This document shows positions 1-8,530 of a stretch of 64,000 nt of DNA, one piece after another; within the stretch, counting starts at the first letter, position 1; each line of letters begins with the position of its first letter. Source of the stretch: GCA-2746795 sp963747345 (lineage in GTDB: Bacteria; Chloroflexota; Anaerolineae; Promineifilales; Promineifilaceae); contig CAVVFA010000009.1 in the NCBI GenBank assembly GCA_963747345.1, positions 124,001 through 188,000 of the forward strand, written 5' to 3'. The position numbers and the translations under genes are program-made. The notes beneath the pieces are model-generated. The model was not told where the DNA came from and did no database searches. It saw nothing but the letters and a program-made list of their open reading frames with translations.

Positions 1-526
1 CCGCGCTCAATGCGGTGAAAATGCCCCGACCCAGCGACGTGTTTCCTTGCGGGCTGAGGCGGTCAATCGCGGCCAACACATCGGCCTGCACATCTGTCGG
101 CTCCTGCACAATCAGACCGCCGTTGCCAAAGGCAACGACGCCAATCTGGATGGTACTGGGCTGATTTTCAACAAAAATACGCGCAGCTTCCTTGGCAGCT
201 TCCATACGAGTCGGCTCCAAATCATCGGCCAACATGCTGTTAGAAACATCAAAGGCCAGAATGACGGTGCCTTCAATGCGCGGCAGGCTGATAGATAGTT
301 CAGGTCGAGACAGGCTGAACAGCAGAAAAGACAGCCCCAGTAAATAGAAAACAGGCGGCCCATCTCGGCGGCGGCTTACGTCTCGTCCCGATGTGTTTTG
401 CACCATGCCCAGCGGGCCTAAATCGCTGGCGGCCTGCCGCCGCTGGCGCAGCAAGCGCCTATACAAGCCGATGAGCAGCGGGATAAGAAGCAGTGATAAA
501 AGCAGCCAGGGCCAGATGAAAGTCAT
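1..526 (-). CDS. VWA-domain membrane protein, BatA-like (partial, runs off left edge)
   Basis: Reading from an ATG at 526 gives MTFIWPWLLLSLLLIPLLIG, a membrane segment, then a second hydrophobic segment (FYLLGLSFLLFSL) and a von Willebrand factor A domain beginning GTVILAFDVSNSM. The DxSxS metal-ion site (MIDAS) is present in DVSNS. This layout is typical of BatA/BatB proteins that work beside MoxR ATPases and DUF58 proteins. The start codon overlaps the stop of the DUF58 gene (ATGA at 526-523), so the genes are probably translationally coupled. The C-terminus lies outside the window. The role (assembly or stress function at the membrane) is inferred from family context. Confidence 0.85.
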   Translation of the reverse strand, partial: MTFIWPWLLLSLLLIPLLIGLYRRLLRQRRQAASDLGPLGMVQNTSGRDVSRRRDGPPVFYLLGLSFLLFSLSRPELSISLPRIEGTVILAFDVSNSMLADDLEPTRMEAAKEAARIFVENQPSTIQIGVVAFGNGGLIVQEPTDVQADVLAAIDRLSPQGNTSLGRGIFTALSA

Positions 527-1437
527 CGTCGTCTTTGTCTTTTGCGCAGGGCAGCCATGCGCACGATGGCCGCAACCAAATCTTCTTCGGTGGAGATGGC
601 GAACAGGTCTATCCCGGCGCGGCGCACGTTATCTTTAAGGACAGCTTCACGCTCTTGAGTGACTTCGTAAAAGCGGCGGCGGAAGGTGGGATCGCTGGTA
701 TTGACGGTAAGCTGTTCGCCTGTTTCGGTGTCCTCAACCACGATCAGACCGGCGTTGGGCAGTTCGCTTTCACGCGGATCATAGAGGCGAATGGCGATGA
801 GTTCGTGGCGGCTGTTTAGAAGGGATAACGGCCGTTCCCAGCCTGCTTCACTGAAAAAATCCGAAACCACAAAAACCAGCGAACGCCGGTGCAGCGTGTT
901 CAGCCCGGCATGGAGCAGTACGTTTAAATCCGTAGACACTCCGGGCGGCGCATCACCATTCCTGAGCAGTTCTCGCATCAAGCGCAGCACCTGATTACGG
1001 CCGCTGCGCGGCTCAATCGTGCGCTCCAGCCGATTGTTGTACAAAATGGCGCCAATACGGTTGCCTCCGCGCGTCAACAAGCGGGCCAGCGTGGCTACAA
1101 AATCAGTCAGCACCAGCTCCTTGGGCCGCGCAACCGGACCAAAACTCATAGACGGGCTGATATCCAGCAAAAACCAGGCGGTGATGTCACGGTCTTCGAC
1201 GTACTGACGCACGTAGGGCTGATTCATCCTTGCTGTCACATTCCAGTCGATGTGGCGAATGTCGTCACGCGGCTCATACTCGCGCAAATCGGCAAAATCA
1301 GTACCGGCGCCATAAAAAAGGGTGCGGTAATCCCCTTGCAAAAGCCCGTCCAACCGGCGAATGACACGCCATTCCAACTGGCGCAGCAGCCGTTCTGGCG
1401 TAAGGTCAAACTGGGGGACGGCTGAAAGCTCGTTCAC
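523..1437 (-). CDS. DUF58 domain protein of MoxR operon
   Basis: A 304-residue soluble protein with the DUF58 core: a basic N-terminal part (LEWRVIRRLDGLLQGDYRTLFYG), the conserved DDIRHIDWNVTARMNQPYVRQ block and a VWA-like fold with DISPSMSF as a MIDAS-like site. Proteins of this family are encoded with MoxR AAA ATPases and are thought to act in maturation of membrane or periplasmic complexes. Its first 11 codons overlap the end of the MoxR gene (stop at 1406) and its stop overlaps the VWA gene start, which indicates one transcript. A later start is possible because of the 32-base overlap. Confidence 0.88.
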   Translation of the reverse strand: MNELSAVPQFDLTPERLLRQLEWRVIRRLDGLLQGDYRTLFYGAGTDFADLREYEPRDDIRHIDWNVTARMNQPYVRQYVEDRDITAWFLLDISPSMSFGPVARPKELVLTDFVATLARLLTRGGNRIGAILYNNRLERTIEPRSGRNQVLRLMRELLRNGDAPPGVSTDLNVLLHAGLNTLHRRSLVFVVSDFFSEAGWERPLSLLNSRHELIAIRLYDPRESELPNAGLIVVEDTETGEQLTVNTSDPTFRRRFYEVTQEREAVLKDNVRRAGIDLFAISTEEDLVAAIVRMAALRKRQRRR

Positions 1438-2410
1438 GCAGCGGCACCTCCGGCAGAGGAATCGTGTTGAGAATACGGCCTAACACATCATCGGGGCTTA
1501 CATTTTCGGCCAATGCTTCGTAAGAGAGCACCAGCCGGTGCCGGATGACATCTGGAGCCAGATCGCGCACATCTTGAGGCAGGGCATAGTCGCGGCCGCG
1601 CACAAATGCCAGCGCCCGCCCGGCCAGGATTAAGTTAATGGAAGCACGCGGACTGGCGCCAAACGTGATGAAGGGCGCTATCTCCTTGAGACCCACTGTC
1701 GCGGGTTGGCGCGTGGCGGAAACCAGTTTGACAGCATATTCAATTAACGCCGGATCAACGTAGACGCGATCCGCGGCCTGCTGCAAAGTGATTAACTGTT
1801 CTGTGTCCACAACACGCTGCACGGCTTGTAAAGCAGTTGTCATGCGCTCTACGATGACAAACTCTTCGGTCGGCGAAGGATAACCGACCAAAACCTTAAG
1901 CATGAAACGGTCTACCTGGGCCTCTGGCAAGGGATAAGTGCCTTCCGATTCAATGGGGTTTTGAGTAGCCAGCACCAGGAACGGGTTGGGAACCTGGTAG
2001 GTTTCACGGCCAATGGTTACCTGCCGTTCCTGCATCACTTCCAGCAGGGCGCTCTGCACTTTGGCCGGAGCGCGGTTGATTTCGTCGGCAAGCAGCAAGT
2101 TGGTGAAGACTGGTCCGAGAGCGGTGTTGAATTCGCCGGTTTTCTGGTTGTAAATGCGGGTGCCGATCAAGTCGGCTGGCACCAGATCCGGGGTGAACTG
2201 GATGCGCTGGAATTCGCCGCCGATGGATTGGGCCAGGGTTTTAATGGCCATGGTTTTGGCCAGCCCGGGCACGCCTTCCACAAGGATGTGGCCGCGTGCC
2301 AGCAAAGCGACGATTAACCGTTCCAGTAAGTTATCCTGCCCGACGATGATTTTTTTGACTTCGTACAGCAGTTGTTCCATGGGTTTGTTGTGATTGGTTG
2401 ATGGGTCCAT
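1406..2410 (-). CDS. MoxR-family AAA+ ATPase
   Basis: 334 residues. Walker A GVPGLAKT (about residues 46-53), Walker B in LLADEINRAP, sensor 1 in LATQNP, and the family signature EGTYPLPEAQVDRFMLK are all visible. MoxR ATPases are chaperone-like enzymes that work with DUF58/VWA partners, which follow directly downstream here. The start ATG at 2410 is preceded by AAGGA at a good distance. It lies 28 bases after the protease gene stop at 2439, in the same direction, so the four genes look like one operon. A second MoxR gene is at 17767-18717. Confidence 0.92.
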   Translation of the reverse strand: MDPSTNHNKPMEQLLYEVKKIIVGQDNLLERLIVALLARGHILVEGVPGLAKTMAIKTLAQSIGGEFQRIQFTPDLVPADLIGTRIYNQKTGEFNTALGPVFTNLLLADEINRAPAKVQSALLEVMQERQVTIGRETYQVPNPFLVLATQNPIESEGTYPLPEAQVDRFMLKVLVGYPSPTEEFVIVERMTTALQAVQRVVDTEQLITLQQAADRVYVDPALIEYAVKLVSATRQPATVGLKEIAPFITFGASPRASINLILAGRALAFVRGRDYALPQDVRDLAPDVIRHRLVLSYEALAENVSPDDVLGRILNTIPLPEVPLRERAFSRPPV

Positions 2411-2438
2411 ATGATAATCCTTGCTTTAATTTTCGAGT

Positions 2439-3293
2439 TTAATAACTGGGTCCACCACCACTGGCGACGACAACGGCCGTTCCAATAGGCACGGCAAAAC
2501 CAATACCAGTAAAGGAATCTTCATTATTGGGATTAGCCAGGGCGGTGACAATGCCGATGACTTGCCCGTTCCGGTTGAGTAGAGGTCCGCCGGAGTTGCC
2601 TGGGTTAACGGCGGCATCAAATTGAATGAGTCCTTCCAGGCGTAAGTCATCATTAATCGGAACTGACCGATCAAATCCGGAAAGGACACCGGCGCTCATC
2701 GAGCCGGTCAGCCCTAACGGATTGCCGACGGCGTATGCTTCATCGCCAATGTGCATGGCGCTAGAGGCGCCCAGAACCGCCGGGACGATTATTTCCGGAG
2801 GTTGGCTGGGGCGGAGGACGGCCATGTCGATAGCTGGGTCAGAGTTGATGATTTCGGCTGTGGCCTCTGTGCCGTCGGCAAAGATAATTTCAATTTTAGT
2901 GGCATTAGCCACCACATGAAGCGAAGTTAAAATGTCTCCGTTCTCGTTGACGATGATGCCGCTGCCCACGCCAAATCCATCTTCCCCATCCTCATTGGTA
3001 CCTTGTATTTGAATGAATACCAGGGAGGGCAGGATGACTTGATAGACGAGTGAGGAATTTGCCGGTTCAGGTGTGGCTGAGGCCATTGCCGCCACGATGC
3101 GGGCATCGATGTCATTTTGGTTAAGTGGGGTAGGTGGGGGAAAGAACGTATTATAAAGGAGGAGCCCGAGGAGCATCGCAGTCAGGGTTGCGGAAAATAT
3201 TCCGAGCGGGAGGCGGAGAACTCGCCAACTTTGCCACCATGCCGGCTTTGTTTCAGTCTTTGAAGCTGAAGAGGAATTGATTTCTTCCGGCAT
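2439..3293 (-). CDS. HtrA-like trypsin-family serine protease, membrane anchored, no PDZ domain
   Basis: 284 residues. One N-terminal membrane segment (about residues 28-50, LRLPLGIFSATLTAMLLGLL) would anchor the protease outside the membrane. The catalytic triad is complete: H126 in SLHVVANA, D156 in AIDMAVL and S234 in NPGNSGGPLL. HtrA/DegP proteins normally continue into one or two PDZ domains; this one stops about 50 residues after the serine. It is the first gene of the MoxR/DUF58/VWA operon. Members of the S1C family degrade or sense misfolded exported proteins; the exact substrate is unknown. Confidence 0.85.
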   Translation of the reverse strand: MPEEINSSSASKTETKPAWWQSWRVLRLPLGIFSATLTAMLLGLLLYNTFFPPPTPLNQNDIDARIVAAMASATPEPANSSLVYQVILPSLVFIQIQGTNEDGEDGFGVGSGIIVNENGDILTSLHVVANATKIEIIFADGTEATAEIINSDPAIDMAVLRPSQPPEIIVPAVLGASSAMHIGDEAYAVGNPLGLTGSMSAGVLSGFDRSVPINDDLRLEGLIQFDAAVNPGNSGGPLLNRNGQVIGIVTALANPNNEDSFTGIGFAVPIGTAVVVASGGGPSY

Positions 3294-3467
3294 ATGGTCC
3301 TGTTGTGTATGCTTGATGGTAACTGCTTGCTGAAAGTTGAAGAATTGGGGCAGTATAAGGCGAATTTGTAATAGAGGGTGTTAGGATAGCGGAGGAATAA
3401 GGGTTAGTTGAAGAAAAAGTTCACAACTCTTAATATTCCTTAAGGCTTCTACCTCGTAAAAGCTGTT

Positions 3468-3508
3468 GATGAACGGCCGTTCCTTTCCCCAAGAAACGGC
3501 CGTTCATC
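3468..3508. terminator. Paired AACGGCCGTT palindromes forming a 14-bp hairpin
   Basis: GATGAACGGCCGTT and its exact inverse AACGGCCGTTCATC are separated by 13 bases. The hairpin lies just beyond the stop of the MerR gene (3530, minus strand) and may end its transcript. No long T run is visible, so the terminator role is tentative. Confidence 0.45.
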
Positions 3509-3529
3509 ATTATATACTTCGCTCGATAG

Positions 3530-4357
3530 TTACTTCACAGGCATATAGATCGCCATTCCTTCTCCGGTTGCCGGGTCAAACGTTTCACTGTAGAACTCCA
3601 GGTCTGGCCCGTCTGCTTTCTGGTAGCCCGATTGCGGGAACCACGTTTCAAAGATAGTCTGATAGGTCTGCTGAATGGTTTGCAAGGTACAGGGGAAAAC
3701 AGCGTAAGTCTGTTCAGCCACGTGCCATTGTTCCATCCCGTCTGGTATGTCCGTGATGTCGGTCACTTCAAAACCGGCCAGATAATGGAAACGGCCGTCT
3801 TCCGCCATATCGCCACAGACCCCGTAGGCGATCCCCGTTTTGTTCTGAATCTCCTGAAAACGCGGATTCAAACGGCCCCACACCTGGGGAATCTCATTCT
3901 GTTCGTTTTTGCCATGATACATCAGGCCAACGGCCGTAAAAGCGGGTTTCTTAATGATCTCAGGTTCCATTTGTAATTGCTCCTTTTGATGAGGAATCAA
4001 ACTCAAAAACAGGTCGTCCGCCTGCTCGATTCGGCGCAGTCGCTCTTCAATGCGGCTCAACCGCGCCTGCTCTTCGCCAATGTGCTGCTCCAGTTCTGCA
4101 TATTTTAGCCGCAACATGCCGCGCAGTTCATCCAGCGTCAGTTCTTCCTGCAACACCTGGCCGATTTGCGTCAGCGTAAAGCCGAGGTCTTTTAAAGCCA
4201 TGATGCGATTTAGCCGAACCATCTGCTCGCGGGTGTAATAGCGATAACCGGTGAAACGGTCTATCCACACGGGTTTCAATAGCCCCAGTTTGGCATAATG
4301 GCGCAGCGTTTTGATAGTGACTTGAGTTTCCTCGGCGAACTCTCCGATCTTGAGCAT
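3530..4357 (-). CDS. MerR-family regulator with GyrI-like effector-binding domain
   Basis: 275 residues. The N-terminus is a MerR winged helix (MLKIGEFAEETQVTIKTLRHYAKLGLLKP, then FTGYRYYTREQMVRLNRI), followed by a coiled-coil dimer helix rich in E, L and R (residues about 75-120). The C-terminal 150 residues match the GyrI/BltR-like small-molecule binding fold (PAFTAVGLMYHG at its start and DLEFYSETFDP near its end). Such regulators sense drugs or lipophilic cations and typically activate efflux genes. It points away from its neighbours, so its target cannot be read from this window. Confidence 0.87.
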   Translation of the reverse strand: MLKIGEFAEETQVTIKTLRHYAKLGLLKPVWIDRFTGYRYYTREQMVRLNRIMALKDLGFTLTQIGQVLQEELTLDELRGMLRLKYAELEQHIGEEQARLSRIEERLRRIEQADDLFLSLIPHQKEQLQMEPEIIKKPAFTAVGLMYHGKNEQNEIPQVWGRLNPRFQEIQNKTGIAYGVCGDMAEDGRFHYLAGFEVTDITDIPDGMEQWHVAEQTYAVFPCTLQTIQQTYQTIFETWFPQSGYQKADGPDLEFYSETFDPATGEGMAIYMPVK

Positions 4358-4487
4358 GAATCATTCCTTAGATATAGTTTCGCTTCGTTCTGGCCAGAAC
4401 TGATTCGTATGATACACCCTGCCCTAAGGGGAGAGTCAAGGATGAAGATGCAGCGTGTTTCTAGAGTTTTGAACTTCTATACTGTGA

Positions 4488-5123
4488 CTACCGTTCCAGG
4501 GTAATGATGCCTTTTTCCAGGGCAACGGTGACGGCGGCGGTGCGGTCGTCTACGCCTAACTTGTTGAAGATGTGAATGAGGTGGGTTTTGACGGTGGCGG
4601 TGCTGATATGGAGTTCTTTGCCAATTTGCTGGTTGCTCGCGCCTTTAGCCACGCGTTGCAGCACTTCAATTTCGCGGGCGCTCAGGTTTTCTTCAGCGGG
4701 TGCCCTCATGCGGGTCATTAGCCGGGAGGCGACAGAAGGAGCCAGTACCGATTCGCCTTTGGCGGCGGCACGAATGGCGCGGAACAGCTCTTCGCGGGGG
4801 GTATCTTTGAGCAAGTAGCTGGTGGCGCCTGCTTCAATCGCACGAACAATGTCAGCGTCGGAGTCATAAGTGGTAAGGACGAGGATATGGGCGGTTGCCT
4901 GTTTGCTTTTTAGCGACTCAATCGCGCCTACTCCGTCCAGGCCAGGCATACGTAAATCCATAAGGATGACATCGGGGGAAAGAGAGAGGGTTAGGGTAAC
5001 GGCCGTTTCACCATCAGCCGCTAAACCTACCACGTCAAAATCTGGCTGCCCAGCCAGCATTCCGGCTAACCCTTCTCGTACTACTGGGTGATCATCAACA
5101 ACTAGAATGCGAATTATATTCAT
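4488..5123 (-). CDS. NarL/FixJ-type response regulator
   Basis: From the ATG at 5123 the protein begins MNIIRILVVDDHPVVREG, a standard receiver domain start; an upstream ATG at 5150 would add nine residues and overlap the kinase stop. The phospho-acceptor aspartate lies in VILMDLRMPG and the conserved K is in YLLKDTP. The C-terminal LuxR-type helix-turn-helix is clear (LSAREIEVLQRVAKGASNQQ). It directly follows the histidine kinase gene on the same strand and should be its partner. Such pairs next to ABC-2 exporters commonly respond to antibiotics or membrane state, which is an inference here. Confidence 0.92.
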   Translation of the reverse strand: MNIIRILVVDDHPVVREGLAGMLAGQPDFDVVGLAADGETAVTLTLSLSPDVILMDLRMPGLDGVGAIESLKSKQATAHILVLTTYDSDADIVRAIEAGATSYLLKDTPREELFRAIRAAAKGESVLAPSVASRLMTRMRAPAEENLSAREIEVLQRVAKGASNQQIGKELHISTATVKTHLIHIFNKLGVDDRTAAVTVALEKGIITLER

Positions 5124-5139
5124 ATTATTCCGTAGCGGG

Positions 5140-5805
5140 CTAGCGGTCATCGGCGGCTGGTAATTGATCTTGATTATGGCTCATCGGAATCGAAACAACC
5201 AGGGTTGTGCCTTCGCCGGGTTCGCTTTCCAGGGCAACCGAACCGCCAAATTGAGCAGTCCGTTCGCGCATAATTTGTAAGCCGTAACCGCCAGAGAGGG
5301 GCGATGGTGAAACCGCTTCGGTGACGGGCCATGCCCCATTTAGCCCTACACCATTGTCCTGCACATCCAAAATGACCACATCGCCCATGTAAGATAGGGT
5401 CAGGTTGACGTGGCTGGCTTGAGCATGTTTGCGGATATTGTTCAGAGCTTCCTGGGTCGCCCGCAGCAGTGTGACTTCGATCTCTGGCGGCAGGGGGACG
5501 GGGTCGCCCGTGGTAGTCAGGTTAATGTGGATGTCGGTTTCGCTGCTCCAGCGCACGGCCGTGCGTTCAATCGCTTCTTGTAGGGAGTGTTGCTCTAAAG
5601 AGTTTGGGCGTAAATCTTGCACCACCCGCCGGGCCTGATCCAGGCTGTCGCGGGCGGTGGTCCGTGCCCGATCTAAATGCTTTTGTACTGTTTTCGGGTC
5701 GTCGGGCAGCGCTTGTTCGGCCGCTTCCAGATGCAGCACAATGCTGGTGAACCCCTGAGCCAGTGTGTCATGAATTTCATGGGCCAGCCGCTGCCGTTCT
5801 TCCAC
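5140..5805 (-). CDS. Sensor histidine kinase, catalytic part (HisKA_3/HATPase_c), 3' half of a frameshifted gene
   Basis: This frame holds the dimerisation/phospho-acceptor motif ERQRLAHEIHDTLAQGF, the N box in EALNNIRKHAQAS, and the G box QDNGVGL with GGYGLQIMRER. The visible ATG (MEERQRL) is inside the conserved H box helix, so it is not a natural start. The membrane-bound first half is encoded in another frame at 5777-6409; the two read through if one base near 5812 is removed (ERRA then HVEERQRLAHE). This is either a real disrupting mutation or an assembly indel. The response regulator follows at once. Confidence 0.85.
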   Translation of the reverse strand: MEERQRLAHEIHDTLAQGFTSIVLHLEAAEQALPDDPKTVQKHLDRARTTARDSLDQARRVVQDLRPNSLEQHSLQEAIERTAVRWSSETDIHINLTTTGDPVPLPPEIEVTLLRATQEALNNIRKHAQASHVNLTLSYMGDVVILDVQDNGVGLNGAWPVTEAVSPSPLSGGYGLQIMRERTAQFGGSVALESEPGEGTTLVVSIPMSHNQDQLPAADDR

Positions 5806-6409
5806 ATGTGCCTGCTCGCCGTTCGGCTAACGCCAATTCGGCCTGGGTGTTTTCTAGCTGCTCAATCAGTTCCCGTCGCTGTTGGCTCTGCTGAATAATG
5901 GCAGATATCCAGGTGCCCAGAATAATCATGCCTGTGACACTCATTACCACGAATACCCATACCACGGGGCTGGTCATGGAGGATGGTTCACCCCTTTCTG
6001 CTAACTGTTTTGAAATAATGGCAGCGGTCAAAATAATGGTAGTCACAATGGCGTAGTAGATTGGGAGATGGCGGAAGATTTGGCTGAACATGCCGAACAA
6101 CACGAAGTAGTAGGCAGAGGAGAAGCTGACCAGGACAAACCAGAGACCGATATCGCCCAGCAGAACCAGGAAGCGCAGCAACGGCCGTTTCTCCCAGTTC
6201 GGTGGCTGTCCATACGCTAAGCGCAGCCCGCCCCAGTGCCACAATAGTAAAACACCCGTCAGTAAGAGGGGCAGCCAGATGTCGGTGAAACGGCCGTTAC
6301 TCTCCGCCAACAGAATGACAACCGAAAACAACACGGAGCCGTAGAACATAATCGTCCACAGCCAATCCCACTTGATCCAGACGTCGGTGTGTTGTTTTTG
6401 GTTAGACAT
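5777..6409 (-). CDS. Sensor histidine kinase, N-terminal membrane part (5' half of a frameshifted gene)
   Basis: The likely start is MSNQKQHTDVWIKW at 6409, after AAAGGT; the open frame extends to 6472 but that part is a hairpin. Five or six hydrophobic segments follow (for example TIMFYGSVLFSVVIL, IYYAIVTTIILTAAII, VFVVMSVTGMIIL), then a coiled-coil linker QQRRELIEQLENTQAELALAERR that normally leads into the H box. After this the frame is lost (AGTCGRTAAAGP) and the kinase continues one frame away at 5140-5805. A TATAAT-like box is seen at 6431-6436 on the minus strand, just upstream. Confidence 0.78.
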   Translation of the reverse strand: MSNQKQHTDVWIKWDWLWTIMFYGSVLFSVVILLAESNGRFTDIWLPLLLTGVLLLWHWGGLRLAYGQPPNWEKRPLLRFLVLLGDIGLWFVLVSFSSAYYFVLFGMFSQIFRHLPIYYAIVTTIILTAAIISKQLAERGEPSSMTSPVVWVFVVMSVTGMIILGTWISAIIQQSQQRRELIEQLENTQAELALAERRAGTCGRTAAAGP

Positions 6410-6442
6410 GCGCGTTACCTTTTGTGGCAGATTATAGCAGAA

Positions 6443-6478
6443 AGGTAGTTGGGTAATTACCAAATTACCCAACTACCT
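6443..6478. terminator. Perfect hairpin between permease and kinase genes
   Basis: AGGTAGTTGGGTAATT and AATTACCCAACTACCT form a 16-bp stem with a 4-base loop directly after the stop of the ABC permease (6481, minus strand). It separates the exporter genes from the two-component genes. It lacks a strong T run, so attenuation rather than full termination is possible. Confidence 0.55.
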
Positions 6479-6480
6479 CT

Positions 6481-7218
6481 TTATTCCCACCGAAATGTGA
6501 ACCGAGAAACGATTAGCCCAACCACCAGCATGACCGTGATGACGATTAACGCCGTCATGTTCCACTCCCCGGTAAACCACATGTCTTCTAGCAAAATAAC
6601 TACTTGCGTCAGAGGTAGAAGTTTCGCAATTTGTTGTACATTTTCGGGCATGATGTAACGGGGCATGGCTGCGCCAGACAGAAAGAGCATGGGATAAAAA
6701 ATTGCCATGCCGACCGCTTGCGCGGTGCGCGGGGTGGGCATCACCCCAGCCAGGACAAAACCAACCGCAAAAAAGCTAAAGGCGCAGAGCAAAATGGCCG
6801 GAATCATCATGGCATCGCTCGTGGGCAGACGCAAATCGTAAAAAAGAGTGCCTACAACGAGGAGCATAGTGACGCCAACGGCCGTCATCACCACTTGCAC
6901 TGCCACTTGTGACCACAACACACTGCTCGACTGCAACGGCGTGGCTCGATAGCGGCGCAAAATGCCTTGCTCTCGATAGTTTGAAAGGGTGATAGGAATG
7001 CCCAACATGCCAATGGTGCCGATGATCATGCCAATATAGCCGGGCACAGACAAGTCTACCTGCCCATAGCCATTCAACAAGGCCGTTGGCTCGTTGCCAA
7101 AGATGCTGCCAAACAAAATCATCAACATCACTGGAAAGGCCAGCGTAAAAAACGTGCCGATTGGCTCGCGAAATTGTAGTTTTAGTTCGGCGTAAGTGAG
7201 TTTGAGAAAGGGTTTCAT
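6481..7218 (-). CDS. ABC-2 type exporter permease
   Basis: 245 residues with about six membrane segments and the ABC-2 permease pattern: cytoplasmic start MKPFLKLTYAELKLQFREPIGTFFTLAFPV, the YREQGILRRYRATPL signature after the second segment, and the LSGAAMPRYIMPE loop. It pairs with the ATP-binding protein 36 bases upstream. GGAGG precedes the start. The family exports drugs, lipids or polysaccharide; together with the adjacent kinase/regulator pair a drug or cell-envelope stress role is likely but not proven. Confidence 0.9.
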   Translation of the reverse strand: MKPFLKLTYAELKLQFREPIGTFFTLAFPVMLMILFGSIFGNEPTALLNGYGQVDLSVPGYIGMIIGTIGMLGIPITLSNYREQGILRRYRATPLQSSSVLWSQVAVQVVMTAVGVTMLLVVGTLFYDLRLPTSDAMMIPAILLCAFSFFAVGFVLAGVMPTPRTAQAVGMAIFYPMLFLSGAAMPRYIMPENVQQIAKLLPLTQVVILLEDMWFTGEWNMTALIVITVMLVVGLIVSRFTFRWE

Positions 7219-7229
7219 GATTACCTCCG

Positions 7230-7258
7230 GTAAGGATGACCCGACAGGTCATCCTTAC
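7230..7258. repeat. Intercistronic hairpin in ABC operon
   Basis: GTAAGGATGAC and GTCATCCTTAC form an 11-bp stem between the ATPase stop (7255-7257 lies in the stem) and the permease start. Such hairpins can stabilise or attenuate the upstream mRNA. Confidence 0.5.
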
Positions 7259-8166
7259 GCACGAATATTTCTTCCGGTTATTGCCAAAAACAGATCTTCC
7301 AGGTTGGCCTGCTGTACACGTAAATCAGTGGGGGCGATGTTGTATTGGGCCAGTGCGGCGGCGACATTAGCCAGTAGGGGTCCTGTGCCTTTGACGGTTA
7401 CTTGTTGGTTGTGGTGAGTAACGGCCGTTACCCCATTTACTACTTTCAGCACATCCGGGTTAAAGCCATTTTGCACCGAAAAATGAACCTGTGTTTGGCT
7501 GTTCATGCTGGCTATCAGGTTAGATGGGGTATCGAGGGCGAGCAGATGACCGTGATCAATAATCGCTACCCGATCGGCCAGCGCCTCGATTTCATCCATA
7601 AAATGGGTAATGAGCAGTACCGTTTTGCCCTGTTCACGAATGGCACGCACCAGTTCCCAGGTAGCGTGGCGGGCTTGCGGGTCTAGCCCCGTTGTCAGTT
7701 CATCCAAGAACACAATCTCTGGATCGTTTAACAAAGCGAGGGTGATGAACAAACGCTGCTGCTGCCCACCAGACAGCTTGCCAAACGGTGTATTGCGCTT
7801 ATCGGCCAGCCCCCATTCGGTCAGCAGGGGTTCCCAGGGAACTGTTTGTTTATAAAACGAGGCATACAAATCCAACGATTCCCACACCTTCAGCCGGTCA
7901 GGCAGGGCGGCTTGCTGTAACTGAATGCCGATGCGGTTGCCTAATTCACGCGACTGTGTTTGAGGATTTAGGCCAAGGACGCGTACCTGCCCGCTATCTG
8001 GCTTGCGCAGTCCAATGAGCGATTCGATGGTAGTGGTTTTCCCGGCACCGTTTGGCCCTACAATGCCGAAGATTTCCCCTTTTTCGACGCTGAATGAGAC
8101 ATCGGCTATGGCGACGGTGTCCCCATAACTTTTGCTTAGGTGCTGTACTTCGATTACAGATGACAT
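7255..8166 (-). CDS. ABC transporter ATP-binding protein (drug/lipid exporter type)
   Basis: The start is taken at 8166 (MSSVIEVQHLSKSYG), which follows GAGGAG at a good distance; the longer open frame to 8289 runs through the preceding gene. Walker A GPNGAGKTT, Q loop, signature LSGGQQQRL, Walker B EIVFLDELTTGLDP and the H loop (LITHFMDE) are all present. The C-terminal extension (about residues 215-303) is the domain common in DrrA-type ATPases. It forms the exporter with the permease downstream. Confidence 0.93.
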   Translation of the reverse strand: MSSVIEVQHLSKSYGDTVAIADVSFSVEKGEIFGIVGPNGAGKTTTIESLIGLRKPDSGQVRVLGLNPQTQSRELGNRIGIQLQQAALPDRLKVWESLDLYASFYKQTVPWEPLLTEWGLADKRNTPFGKLSGGQQQRLFITLALLNDPEIVFLDELTTGLDPQARHATWELVRAIREQGKTVLLITHFMDEIEALADRVAIIDHGHLLALDTPSNLIASMNSQTQVHFSVQNGFNPDVLKVVNGVTAVTHHNQQVTVKGTGPLLANVAAALAQYNIAPTDLRVQQANLEDLFLAITGRNIRA

Positions 8167-8185
8167 GATAACTCCTCTTGAAGGG

Positions 8186-8530
8186 TTAACCCTTCTCGGA
8201 TTTATTTGATTGTCGACCAAAGATGAATGAGAGGCCGACAAGGATGATGCCGATGACGCTGATATAGGCCCAATTGAGGTTGAAGACAAGGAAGATGACG
8301 CCGATCAGGGGGAAGAAAACCCACATGGTGCCAAAGTCCAGGATACGGCCATGCTGCCAATAATGTTCGTAGCCAAATAACAAAGCCCACACTGCCGGAA
8401 TGAGCAGGCTGAAAACGAGCCAGGGGCTTTGTCCAAAGACAGTGATATTGGCAAAACTAAGTGCCATGGCCAGCCCCATCAAAATAATGGCGATGCCAAT
8501 AAAGAGCTGATTACGTCTTTGAGGTGTCAT
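8186..8530 (-). CDS. Small four-helix membrane protein of the ABC operon
   Basis: 114 residues from MTPQRRNQLFIG at 8530, preceded by AAGGAGAAA. It has about four hydrophobic segments (LFIGIAIILMGLAMALSF, WLVFSLLIPAVWALLFGY, MWVFFPLIGVIFLVF, YISVIGIILVGLSFIFG) and a basic tail. It precedes the ABC ATPase by 19 bases and is probably co-transcribed. I do not recognise a named family; small membrane proteins in this position often sense the drug or assist the exporter. A 16-bp palindrome GAAGGGTTAACCCTTC (8180-8195) overlaps its stop codon. Confidence 0.75.
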   Translation of the reverse strand: MTPQRRNQLFIGIAIILMGLAMALSFANITVFGQSPWLVFSLLIPAVWALLFGYEHYWQHGRILDFGTMWVFFPLIGVIFLVFNLNWAYISVIGIILVGLSFIFGRQSNKSEKG